Assembly (NCBI RefSeq): GCF_050589645.1 | Contig: NZ_JBNGOQ010000003.1 | Location: 62,001-126,000, forward strand | DNA: 64,000 bases | From: JBNGOQ01 sp050589645 | GTDB taxonomy: Bacteria > Bacteroidota > Bacteroidia > Flavobacteriales > Flavobacteriaceae | Direction: 5' to 3' | Shown here: positions 25,724 through 33,142 of the stretch, one piece after another | How the letters are laid out: each line of letters opens with the position of its first letter | How positions within the stretch are numbered: position 1 is the stretch's first letter | Translations under genes and position numbers: made by a program | Notes under the pieces: model-generated | What the model saw: only the letters and a program-made list of their open reading frames with translations | Database searches by the model: none | Told to the model about the DNA's origin: nothing

Positions 25724-27013
25724 ATGAGTATCATCCTTAATGTTCATGCAAGACAAATTTTAGATTCAAGGGGCAATCCTACCGTAGAGGTGGATGTAAT
25801 TACAGAGAACGGCATATTGGGTAGGGCTGCGGTTCCTTCCGGTGCTTCCACGGGAGAACATGAGGCCGTGGAACTGCGGGATGGTGGTGATACCTTTATG
25901 GGAAAGGGCGTAAGCAAAGCCGTAAATAACGTAAATACCCTTATTGCGGAGGAGATAGTAGGGATGCCAGTTTTTGAACAAAATTTGATCGATCAAACCA
26001 TGATCGACCTGGATGGTACCTCCAATAAATCAAAACTGGGGGCGAATGCCATTTTAGGGGTTTCACTTGCCGTAGCCAAGGCAGCGGCAGAGGAAATGGG
26101 GATGTCCCTCTTCAGATATGTGGGCGGGGTAAGTGCCAACACCTTACCGGTCCCCATGATGAACATCATAAATGGGGGCTCGCATTCCGATGCGCCCATT
26201 GCCTTTCAGGAATTCATGGTCATGCCGGTGAAGGCCAAGAGCTTTTCCCACGCCATGCAAATGGGCACGGAAATCTTCCACAACCTGAAAAAAGTGTTGC
26301 ACGATAGAAATTTAAGCACGGCCGTAGGTGATGAAGGAGGGTTTGCCCCTACCTTGGACGGTACCGAGGATGCCCTTGATACCATTGGCAAAGCCGTGGA
26401 AAAAGCGGGATATTCCCTAGGGGATGATGTAATGATTGCCCTGGACTGTGCCGCTGCGGAGTTCTATGTGGATGGAAAATATGACTATACCAAGTTCGAG
26501 GGCGATAAAGGAGCCGTTAGGACCTCCGAGGAACAGGCACAATATATTGCCGACCTCTGCGCCAAATATCCAATTATTTCCGTAGAGGACGGGATGGATG
26601 AAAACGACTGGGATGGATGGAAGGCCCTCACGGAGAAAGTGGGCACAAAGGTACAACTTGTCGGAGATGATTTATTCGTCACCAACGTAGAGCGCCTCTC
26701 GAGGGGCATAGAAAACGGGATCGCAAATTCCATACTGATCAAAGTAAACCAGATCGGTACCCTAACAGAGACCATTGCCGCGGTAAACATGGCAAAGAAT
26801 GCAGGATATACCTCCGTCATGTCCCATCGTTCCGGAGAAACAGAGGACAATACCATTGCCGATCTGGCAGTGGCCTTGAATACAGGACAGATCAAGACAG
26901 GCTCCGCTTCACGATCCGATCGTATGGCAAAATACAACCAACTGCTCCGTATTGAGGAAGAACTGGGCACGACGGCCTACTATCCGCAAGAAAAAGCATT
27001 TAAGGTAAAATAA
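25724..27013 (+). CDS. eno: Enolase
   Basis: 429 residues. It converts 2-phosphoglycerate to phosphoenolpyruvate. The N-terminal domain carries ARQILDSRGNPTVEVDV and GAIVPSGASTG-like AAVPSGASTGEHEAVELRD. The barrel carries NIINGGSHSDAPIAFQEFMVMPV, the catalytic glutamate region VGDEGGFAP, metal-site EDGMDENDWDGW, GDDLFVTN, and the catalytic lysine/His segment SHRSGETEDNTIADLAVA. Monocistronic: its own -7 element lies upstream and a terminator downstream. Confidence 0.98.
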   Translation: MSIILNVHARQILDSRGNPTVEVDVITENGILGRAAVPSGASTGEHEAVELRDGGDTFMGKGVSKAVNNVNTLIAEEIVGMPVFEQNLIDQTMIDLDGTSNKSKLGANAILGVSLAVAKAAAEEMGMSLFRYVGGVSANTLPVPMMNIINGGSHSDAPIAFQEFMVMPVKAKSFSHAMQMGTEIFHNLKKVLHDRNLSTAVGDEGGFAPTLDGTEDALDTIGKAVEKAGYSLGDDVMIALDCAAAEFYVDGKYDYTKFEGDKGAVRTSEEQAQYIADLCAKYPIISVEDGMDENDWDGWKALTEKVGTKVQLVGDDLFVTNVERLSRGIENGIANSILIKVNQIGTLTETIAAVNMAKNAGYTSVMSHRSGETEDNTIADLAVALNTGQIKTGSASRSDRMAKYNQLLRIEEELGTTAYYPQEKAFKVK

Positions 27014-27033
27014 GATGACCTTTTGTTAACCTC

Positions 27034-27065
27034 AAAAAAGCCTTCTCCATTTGGGAAGGCTTTTT
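27034..27065 (+). terminator. Intrinsic terminator after eno
   Basis: AAAAAGCCTTC and GAAGGCTTTTT form an 11-bp stem (27035-27045 with 27055-27065) around a 9-base loop, ending in a T run, 21 bp after the eno stop. Confidence 0.88.
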
Positions 27066-27192
27066 CTTTGTATATCCTGACACTTTGTTTAATTTAAGCG
27101 AGCTTATCAATGCCTATTGTATCCTAATCCTGAACACGATCCAAGAACATACGTTAGCAACGCAAAATATCGGACTTAGATAGCTATCCAAT

Positions 27193-28734
27193 ATGAACAA
27201 TTTTCTTTTTGTGGCCGCGGAAAATGATGCAATACCCGATTGTAAGGCAGGAGGTATGGGCGATGTGGTCAGGGATGTACCCAGGCAAATTTCTGAAAGG
27301 GGCGACAAGGTGCACGTCATTGTGCCCGCCTATTCCAGATTGCACCGGAACGGGGGTACACTAAAAACCCGGCTCAGTTTCCAACTTAGGGGCACTTCCT
27401 ATTCCGCTGAACTCTACGAGGTAATTCCAAAAAAGGAGTTCAGGAACATACACCATTACGTAATTCACCATTCCGAGATAGAGGCGGGAGATATTGCACA
27501 TATCTATCACAATGACCCTAAAGAACCCTTTTATACCGATGCCATAAAATACATCATTTTTTGCACTGCGGTCGCCGAAGCTATTAAAAAAGGGGCTTTT
27601 GGTATCCTGCATATCGTCCATTTGCACGACTGGCATTCCAGTCTGCTGTTGTTTTTGAAGACCTATCACCCCGCCTACAAAGTGCTTAGGGACATCCGTT
27701 TTGTATATAGTATCCATAATCTGGCTATCCAGGGCATACGCCCTTTTGAGGATAACTATTCATCGTTAAAAAATTGGTTTCCCGACGTTCCCCTGGACTA
27801 TAAAGGACTTATGGACTATAGGTATCGCGATTGTATTAATCTAATGGCAGTGGGCATTCGATTGGCAGATGCCGTGCATACCGTATCCCCATCCTATAAG
27901 GAAGATGTACTCCTGCCGAGTGCACCTCCAGAATTTATCGGGGGAGAGGGATTGGAAAGTGATCTGCAGGAGGCCGATAGCGAAGGCAGGTTGTTTGGTA
28001 TCCTAAACGGCTGTAACTACAGGAACATACGTACCGCCAAGAAAGGCAGCCTGTATTCCAATATTCTCACTGCTATTTTTCCCTGGCTGCAAGAGGAATC
28101 CAAGAAGTACAAGGCCGATTTTCTGGCCCATACGGGCGAAAAGGTATTACCGCTTTTAGATAATCCGCCAAGCTTTGTTTGTGCGAGCGTGGCCCGCCTG
28201 ACCGAACAAAAGTTTTATTTTTTTAAGCGGTCCCCATCTGCATTGGTTGCCATTTTGGAGCAGCTAGCAGAAGTTAACGGGGTCTTTGTCCTACTGGGTA
28301 CGGGAGCACCCGATTACGAGGAGCTGTTCCGGGATATGAGTAGGACCTATGGGAACTTTATTTTTATTAACGGACAATCCGAGGATGTGATCGATTCCAT
28401 TTACCTGGAATCTGACCTGTACTTCATGCCCAGTCTGTTTGAACCTTGTGGTATAAGCCAGATGTTGGCCATGCGCAACGGCCATCCCTGTCTGGTGCAC
28501 CGAACGGGCGGACTAAAGGATACGGTAGAACACCTTAAGACAGGATTTCATTTTGATGGTGATACCTATGAGGAAAAAATAAAGAATATGGTCACGGTCT
28601 TTGGGGAAGTTCTGGCAGTTTTTGAAAAGGACAAGACCCTATGGCGAACCTTAGGGTCCAATGCCAAAAAAGTACGGTTTACCTGGAAGAAATCGGTAGA
28701 TGCGTACTACAAGGAACTGTATGCCTTAAAATAG
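27193..28734 (+). CDS. Glycogen/starch synthase, GT5 family
   Basis: 513 residues, GT-B fold. The N-terminal starch-synthase catalytic domain has the ADP-glucose motif KAGGMGDVVRDVP at residues 18-30 (canonical KTGGL), then HDWHSSLLLFL and FVYSIHNLAIQG. The C-terminal half has the donor-site block LFEPCGISQMLAMRNGHPCLVHRTGGLKDTV with the catalytic glutamate. It would transfer glucosyl units from ADP-glucose (or UDP-glucose) to a growing alpha-glucan. No glgC, glgB or glgP gene is nearby, so the gene stands alone; GlgA is likely but the donor is not provable here. Confidence 0.88.
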   Translation: MNNFLFVAAENDAIPDCKAGGMGDVVRDVPRQISERGDKVHVIVPAYSRLHRNGGTLKTRLSFQLRGTSYSAELYEVIPKKEFRNIHHYVIHHSEIEAGDIAHIYHNDPKEPFYTDAIKYIIFCTAVAEAIKKGAFGILHIVHLHDWHSSLLLFLKTYHPAYKVLRDIRFVYSIHNLAIQGIRPFEDNYSSLKNWFPDVPLDYKGLMDYRYRDCINLMAVGIRLADAVHTVSPSYKEDVLLPSAPPEFIGGEGLESDLQEADSEGRLFGILNGCNYRNIRTAKKGSLYSNILTAIFPWLQEESKKYKADFLAHTGEKVLPLLDNPPSFVCASVARLTEQKFYFFKRSPSALVAILEQLAEVNGVFVLLGTGAPDYEELFRDMSRTYGNFIFINGQSEDVIDSIYLESDLYFMPSLFEPCGISQMLAMRNGHPCLVHRTGGLKDTVEHLKTGFHFDGDTYEEKIKNMVTVFGEVLAVFEKDKTLWRTLGSNAKKVRFTWKKSVDAYYKELYALK

Positions 28735-28823
28735 GGTTTTTTTTCTGTTATTTCTTTCCAATATCTCGACCAACTGCTAACACGGGCTGTTTTGTTAAGA
28801 ATAATGCAAATAGGGCCGCGGAA

Positions 28824-28854
28824 TTGTTAACGTGCCCCGTTTTTCTTAAATTTA
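28824..28854 (+). promoter_or_regulatory. Probable promoter of gltA
   Basis: TTG (28824-28826), 20-bp spacer, TAAATTTA (28847-28854), one mismatch from TAnnTTTG. It lies 32 bp before the gltA start. Confidence 0.5.
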
Positions 28855-28886
28855 TGCTTCTTTACAATAATCAATAAATACAACAA

Positions 28887-30170
28887 ATGTCGGATAATGC
28901 TACGTTAGAATACAAAGGTGAAAAATATGACTTTCCCGTAATCAAGGGTACCGAGGATGAACTCGCTATTGATATCAAAACCTTGCGATCACTTACAACA
29001 ATGACTACACTGGACCCTGGTTATAAGAACACGGGTTCGTGCGAGAGTGCCATTACCTTTTTGGATGGGGAAAAGGGAATATTGAGATACCGCGGGTATT
29101 CGATTGAGGAACTGGCCGAAAAGGCCGATTTTCTTGAGGTGGCTTATCTGTTGATTTTTGGGGAATTGCCCAACAAGGAACAGTTAGATGCATTTCACCA
29201 TGATATCATCGAGGAATCTACGGTAGATGAGGAAATGAAAAAGATTTTGGACGCCTTTCCCAAGTCTGCACACCCTATGGGCGTACTGTCCTCGCTGACC
29301 AGTGCGCTGATTGCCTTTAATCCCACCACAGTGGACGTTAGTTCAGAAAAAGCCATGTATTACGCCATCGTGCGTATTTTGGCCAAATTCCCCATCTTGG
29401 TGGCCTGGACGATGCGCAAGAAAAAAGGCTTGCCCCTGGATTACGGGGACGATTCTTTGGGCTATGTGGAGAACATCCACAAAATGATGTTTAAGCGCCC
29501 TAACAAGGAATATAAAAAAAATCAAATTGTAATCGACGCACTGGATAAGCTATTGATTCTGCACGCGGACCATGAGCAAAATTGTTCCACTTCCACCGTG
29601 CGGATCGTGGGTTCTTCCCATGCAGGCTTGTTTGCTTCGCTTTCGGCAGGGATATCAGCGCTTTGGGGACCTTTGCATGGAGGAGCCAACCAAGCGGTAC
29701 TCGAAATGTTGCAGGCCATAGAAGAAGATGGTGGGGATACAAAAAAATATATGGCCAAGGCCAAGGATAAGAACGATCCTTTTAGGCTTATGGGTTTTGG
29801 GCACCGGGTGTACAAAAACTTTGATCCAAGAGCCAAAATCATTAAAAAAGCCGCGGATGAAGTGCTCGGCGATTTGGGTATAGAAGACCCTATTTTGGAA
29901 ATCGCGAAAGGGTTGGAAAAAGAGGCCTTGGAAGATCAATATTTTGTGGACAGAAAATTGTATCCCAATGTTGATTTTTATTCCGGCATCATATATCGCG
30001 CCTTGGGAATACCCACCGAAATGTTCACGGTAATGTTCGCCTTAGGGCGCTTACCTGGCTGGATCGCCCAGTGGCGGGAGATGCGACTTCGCAATGAGCC
30101 CATAGGTAGGCCAAGACAATTGTATATAGGCGAAAACAGCAGGCCCTTCGTCACTGTGGCCAAAAGATAA
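28887..30170 (+). CDS. gltA: Citrate synthase
   Basis: 427 residues, the length of the hexameric type. It condenses acetyl-CoA with oxaloacetate at the entry to the TCA cycle. GSCESAITFLDGEKGILRYRGYSIEELA starts the fold. LHADHEQNCSTSTVRIVGSSHAG, WGPLHGGANQAVLEML (catalytic His), GFGHRVYKNFDPRA (second His) and the Asp-containing region before MFALGRLPGWIAQWREM follow. Single gene bounded by its own promoter and a terminator. Confidence 0.98.
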   Translation: MSDNATLEYKGEKYDFPVIKGTEDELAIDIKTLRSLTTMTTLDPGYKNTGSCESAITFLDGEKGILRYRGYSIEELAEKADFLEVAYLLIFGELPNKEQLDAFHHDIIEESTVDEEMKKILDAFPKSAHPMGVLSSLTSALIAFNPTTVDVSSEKAMYYAIVRILAKFPILVAWTMRKKKGLPLDYGDDSLGYVENIHKMMFKRPNKEYKKNQIVIDALDKLLILHADHEQNCSTSTVRIVGSSHAGLFASLSAGISALWGPLHGGANQAVLEMLQAIEEDGGDTKKYMAKAKDKNDPFRLMGFGHRVYKNFDPRAKIIKKAADEVLGDLGIEDPILEIAKGLEKEALEDQYFVDRKLYPNVDFYSGIIYRALGIPTEMFTVMFALGRLPGWIAQWREMRLRNEPIGRPRQLYIGENSRPFVTVAKR

Positions 30171-30191
30171 TGGCAAATAAATACGAATAAT

Positions 30192-30228
30192 ACGCCCGTT
30201 TAATGGTATCATAAATGGGCGTTTTTTT
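30192..30228 (+). terminator. Intrinsic terminator after gltA
   Basis: ACGCCCGTTTA (30192-30202) pairs with TAAATGGGCGT (30212-30222) with one G:T pair and a 9-base loop, followed by six further T, 21 bp after the gltA stop. Confidence 0.9.
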
Positions 30229-30253
30229 GTAGCTCCCCGCACCCAAGAATCCC

Positions 30254-30261
30254 TATATTTG
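30254..30261 (+). promoter_or_regulatory. -7 element ahead of the pentein-fold hydrolase gene
   Basis: TATATTTG matches TAnnTTTG exactly, 14 bp before the ATG, which would give a very short leader. The nearest TTTG upstream is 24 bp away, longer than usual, so the -33 element is doubtful. Confidence 0.5.
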
Positions 30262-30275
30262 CGCAAAATAATTTT

Positions 30276-31190
30276 ATGCTCCATTTAAACATCCTTGATG
30301 AAATTTCCCCTTTAAAATCCGTTTTACTGGGGACGGCCGAAAGCTGCGGGCCCACCCCCAAACCGGAAGAGGCCTATGACCCCAAATCCTTAGAGCATAT
30401 CTTGGCGGGCACCTATCCGAAGGAGATTGAAATGGTGCCAGAAATGGATGCATTTGCACAAGTTTTTGAGAAGTATGGCGTGGAAGTGTTTAGACCTGAA
30501 GTTTTGCCCGATTGCAACCAGATCTTCTCCAGGGATATTGCCTTCGTCATCGAGAATAAATTGATCAAGGCCAATATTCTCCCTGACCGGGAGAAGGAAT
30601 TTGAGGCCATTCTACATGTGTTGGACAGGATTGCACCGGAAAACATTCTTTGCCCCCCGGAAAATGTGCATATTGAGGGTGGTGATGTAATGCCCTGGAA
30701 CGATTATATTTTTGTGGGAACTTATACCGCCCCGGATTATCCCGACTATATCACGGCACGGACCAATAAAGCAGCGGTGGAATATCTCAGGGAGAAGTTT
30801 CCCCATAAGACCATTAAAGCTTTTGAGTTGCGCAAATCCAATACCAATGCCAAGGAAAATGCGCTGCACCTCGATTGCTGCTTTCAGCCCCTTGGTAAGG
30901 GTAAGGCCATCTTACACAAAAACGGCTTTTTGATCGAGGAGGAGTACCAATGGTTGGTAGACTATTTTGGTCCAGACAACATCTTTGAGATTAACAAGGA
31001 GGAAATGTACCAAATGTTCAGCAATGTCTTCTCCATTTCTCCAGAGGTAATCGTCTCGGAGCGTAACTTTACGCGCCTTAACCATTGGCTTCGAGAACAA
31101 GGTTTTACCGTTGAGGAGATTCCCTATTCGGAGATTGCAAAACAAGAGGGTCTATTGCGCTGTAGCACACTACCCTTGGTACGCGAATAG
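30276..31190 (+). CDS. Dimethylarginine dimethylaminohydrolase / arginine deiminase-related protein
   Basis: 304 residues of the pentein (guanidine-modifying) superfamily. Visible active-site blocks are EGGD at residues 134-137, HLDCC with the catalytic histidine at 198, and the nucleophilic cysteine at 296 in LLRCSTLPLVRE near the C-terminus. This is the usual Glu/Asp-His-Cys arrangement of amidinotransferases, DDAH and arginine deiminases. It probably hydrolyses arginine or a methylated or otherwise substituted arginine in the cytoplasm. No signal peptide. It ends one base from the convergent esterase gene. A second pentein gene lies at 39863. Confidence 0.8.
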   Translation: MLHLNILDEISPLKSVLLGTAESCGPTPKPEEAYDPKSLEHILAGTYPKEIEMVPEMDAFAQVFEKYGVEVFRPEVLPDCNQIFSRDIAFVIENKLIKANILPDREKEFEAILHVLDRIAPENILCPPENVHIEGGDVMPWNDYIFVGTYTAPDYPDYITARTNKAAVEYLREKFPHKTIKAFELRKSNTNAKENALHLDCCFQPLGKGKAILHKNGFLIEEEYQWLVDYFGPDNIFEINKEEMYQMFSNVFSISPEVIVSERNFTRLNHWLREQGFTVEEIPYSEIAKQEGLLRCSTLPLVRE

Positions 31191-31191
31191 C

Positions 31192-31929
31192 CTACTTTCC
31201 GAAGAAAAACTCCAACATGGGCAACCAATTGGCATTCCAATTTTTTAAGGTATGGGCATATGGGACCTCATTATAGCCCATCTCATAACCCCTACTTTTT
31301 AACACATCCCTGATTTTACGCGTCATGACCTCATTATCGTCATGGTCCCCACTGCTTACAAAGAAACGGATGGGAAGCTTTTCGCCATTTTTATAGGCAT
31401 CTTTGAGATATTTTTTGGGATGAATGGCGGGAGACAGCGCGGCGATATTGCCAAAAGTCTGCCCCTTGTCCTCCAGTCCAATATATAGCGCATTGAGGCC
31501 ACCAAAGGAGAGGCCGTTTAAAAATCGGTCATTCGGGCTTGCCGATACCGCATAGGTACGCTCAACGGTCTTCACAAGTTCTTGAGTCAAAAACTTCAGG
31601 TATTTGGGGTTTGCCAGGAGCTCATAATTCCTACGGGTTTTTCCGGTACCGGGTTGCTCATGACTTACAAAGACACTCACAAACGGACGTTTGTTGTCTC
31701 TTTGATAAGCCTTGGCACGGGTTAAAAATGTAGATCTTTTTTCTACCATTGGCCCATCGGTCAGATAAATTGCTGGATAGGTCTTTGAAACATCATATCC
31801 GTCAGGAAGCACCACGGTATAGCCTATGGTATACCCCAAGGCCTCGCTTTGGATTTTGTGGGTGTTGCTTTGCGCGGCCAGCAGCTGTGTGACGAAGAGC
31901 AAAAGGAGAAGCATCTTTGGTCTCATCAA
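31192..31929 (-). CDS. Secreted alpha/beta-hydrolase, esterase D/Fes type
   Basis: 245 residues with a signal peptide (MMRPKMLLLLLFVTQLLAAQ, cut near 20). The esterase fold is seen in YTVVLPDGYDVSKTYPAIYLTDGP, the nucleophile elbow GLSFGGLNALY (G-x-S-x-G), and a terminal PYAHTLKNW with the probable catalytic histidine. The Asp lies in SSGDHDDNEVM. Family members hydrolyse enterobactin-type esters, S-formylglutathione or feruloyl esters; the substrate is unknown here. Alone on its strand, tail-to-tail with the preceding gene. Confidence 0.8.
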   Translation of the reverse strand: MMRPKMLLLLLFVTQLLAAQSNTHKIQSEALGYTIGYTVVLPDGYDVSKTYPAIYLTDGPMVEKRSTFLTRAKAYQRDNKRPFVSVFVSHEQPGTGKTRRNYELLANPKYLKFLTQELVKTVERTYAVSASPNDRFLNGLSFGGLNALYIGLEDKGQTFGNIAALSPAIHPKKYLKDAYKNGEKLPIRFFVSSGDHDDNEVMTRKIRDVLKSRGYEMGYNEVPYAHTLKNWNANWLPMLEFFFGK

Positions 31930-32240
31930 GGGATGGGTAAAAGGTTGTTGGCGGACATCCGCTCAGGGAATTTATAAAAATACCACTTGGGGCCTTATAC
32001 CTTTAACAGCAAATTAGGACGCTTTACCCACATCCGTACCAAAAAGTATGTCCTTACTAAGAGAAATGGCCAAAATTGATTGCTGGGCGAACTCTTCAAC
32101 GCTTTTTTCCAAATGGGCAAACAACAGGGTCAACATCGTAGAACATCATTGATACATGTTGCAGAAATGATATTAAAACACTTATAATCAGACAGTTAAA
32201 TTGAAAACTTTAGATTTAAGGAAAATTTTAACTTTCAAAA
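31930..32240. other. Intergenic region of about 310 bp before the TetR promoter
   Basis: No convincing gene. On the minus strand a 40-codon frame (32136 to 32014) reads MLTLLFAHLEKSVEEFAQQS and so on, with plausible protein-like composition, but has no recognisable start signal or homology and may be a gene remnant. Otherwise AT-rich sequence. Confidence 0.4.
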
Positions 32241-32242
32241 AT

Positions 32243-32273
32243 TTGGTTTACTAGACGAGTGGTCATATTTTTG
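32243..32273 (+). promoter_or_regulatory. Promoter of the TetR gene with operator in its spacer
   Basis: TTG (32243-32245) with preceding T, 20-bp spacer, TATTTTTG (32266-32273), a full match to TAnnTTTG. The spacer holds operator-like TTACTAGACGAGTGGTCA (32248-32265), copies of which lie before the RND gene. A bound repressor would block polymerase, so autoregulation is likely. Confidence 0.7.
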
Positions 32274-32289
32274 CTGCAGTTTGTGCAAG

Positions 32290-32886
32290 ATGGAAAAGAC
32301 ACTAAAACACGAAATCAAGGCAGATTACCTTTTGGAAAAGGGTATGGAGATTTTATGGTCCAAGGGCTATAATGCCACCAGTGTCAATGATATCGTAATG
32401 GCCGCCGGTGTTCCCAAGGGGTCTTTTTATTTTTATTTTGAAAGTAAGGAGGATTTTGCCATCAAGGCTATAAAGATGTACTTTGAGACGCAAGTGGTAT
32501 CGGCCCTGGAAATATTACAGAACCGATCGATCTCGCCCAAACAAAGAATTATCGAGTTTTTTGAATACAGAACCCATATCCTCAAAAATGAAATGGACTG
32601 TAAAATGGGATGTTTGGCGTGTAATCTGGGCAATGAAATGGCCGAGCACAATGAGAATATCAGGACGGTGATCGTGGAACAGGAACGTATGGTGCAGGCT
32701 GTTATTACGGAAACGATGGAGGAGGCACAGGCCTGCGGGGAAATAGATGCCTCCCTGAACGCGGCAGACGTGGTGGCGTTTTTTGAAGATGCGGGAAAAG
32801 GGGCGATGACCAGTATGAAGGAAATGAAAAGCAGCTACCCCATAGATAATCTAATGAACATGTTGAAGACCTTATTGCTGAAATAA
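32290..32886 (+). CDS. TetR family transcriptional regulator
   Basis: 198 residues. I place the start at the ATG at 32290 (MEKTLKHEIKADYLLEKG); an upstream TTG at 32281 is less likely. The N-terminal helix-turn-helix is clear: EILWSKGYNATSVNDIVMAAGVPKGSFYFYFESKEDFAIKAI (about residues 20-60). The C-terminal ligand domain has the pattern CKMGCLACNLGNEMAEHNENIR of the TetR_C group near YcdC/AcrR-like regulators of small molecules. It precedes a three-gene export operon on the same strand. Matching palindromes in both promoter regions suggest it represses itself and the exporter. Confidence 0.92.
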   Translation: MEKTLKHEIKADYLLEKGMEILWSKGYNATSVNDIVMAAGVPKGSFYFYFESKEDFAIKAIKMYFETQVVSALEILQNRSISPKQRIIEFFEYRTHILKNEMDCKMGCLACNLGNEMAEHNENIRTVIVEQERMVQAVITETMEEAQACGEIDASLNAADVVAFFEDAGKGAMTSMKEMKSSYPIDNLMNMLKTLLLK

Positions 32887-32980
32887 GGTAAATCCGTGGC
32901 GGTACTGATCGGTCAAGGCCTGCCAGGACGATTGGATTCTAGATAAGAATATGATGGAATGGTATCTTGTGGCGTGTGAA

Positions 32981-33006
32981 GAAGTAGACGACCGGTCAAC
33001 TAGTAA
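32981..33006 (+). promoter_or_regulatory. Candidate TetR operator, distal copy
   Basis: Imperfect palindrome centred on GACCGGTC, within GTAGACGACCGGTCAACTAG. It agrees at 18 of 22 central positions with the proximal copy at 33106 and shares TAGACGA..GGTCA with the copy in the TetR promoter. Confidence 0.6.
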
Positions 33007-33105
33007 TGTTAAAAAAATAAATTTATTTCAAATTTTGTCCAAAATACGTCGCTGAGACCGTCTTAGGAATAGCGAAACCTAAAAAAAAGAGAACAATCAT
33101 CCAGT

Positions 33106-33131
33106 TTAGTAATCGACTGGTCAACTATTAA
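33106..33131 (+). promoter_or_regulatory. Candidate TetR operator, proximal to the RND gene
   Basis: A 26-bp inverted repeat with half-sites TTAnTAnTnGAC and GTCnAnTAnTAA, abutting with a 2-bp centre. It ends 11 bp before the exporter start, where it would block transcription or initiation, and lies 125 bp from the distal copy. Confidence 0.65.
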
Positions 33132-33142
33132 ATTAAACAACT

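Noticed and set aside
26485..26970. 161-codon minus-strand frame opposite eno
   Set aside because: Shadow frame of enolase, Ser/Pro-rich without homology.
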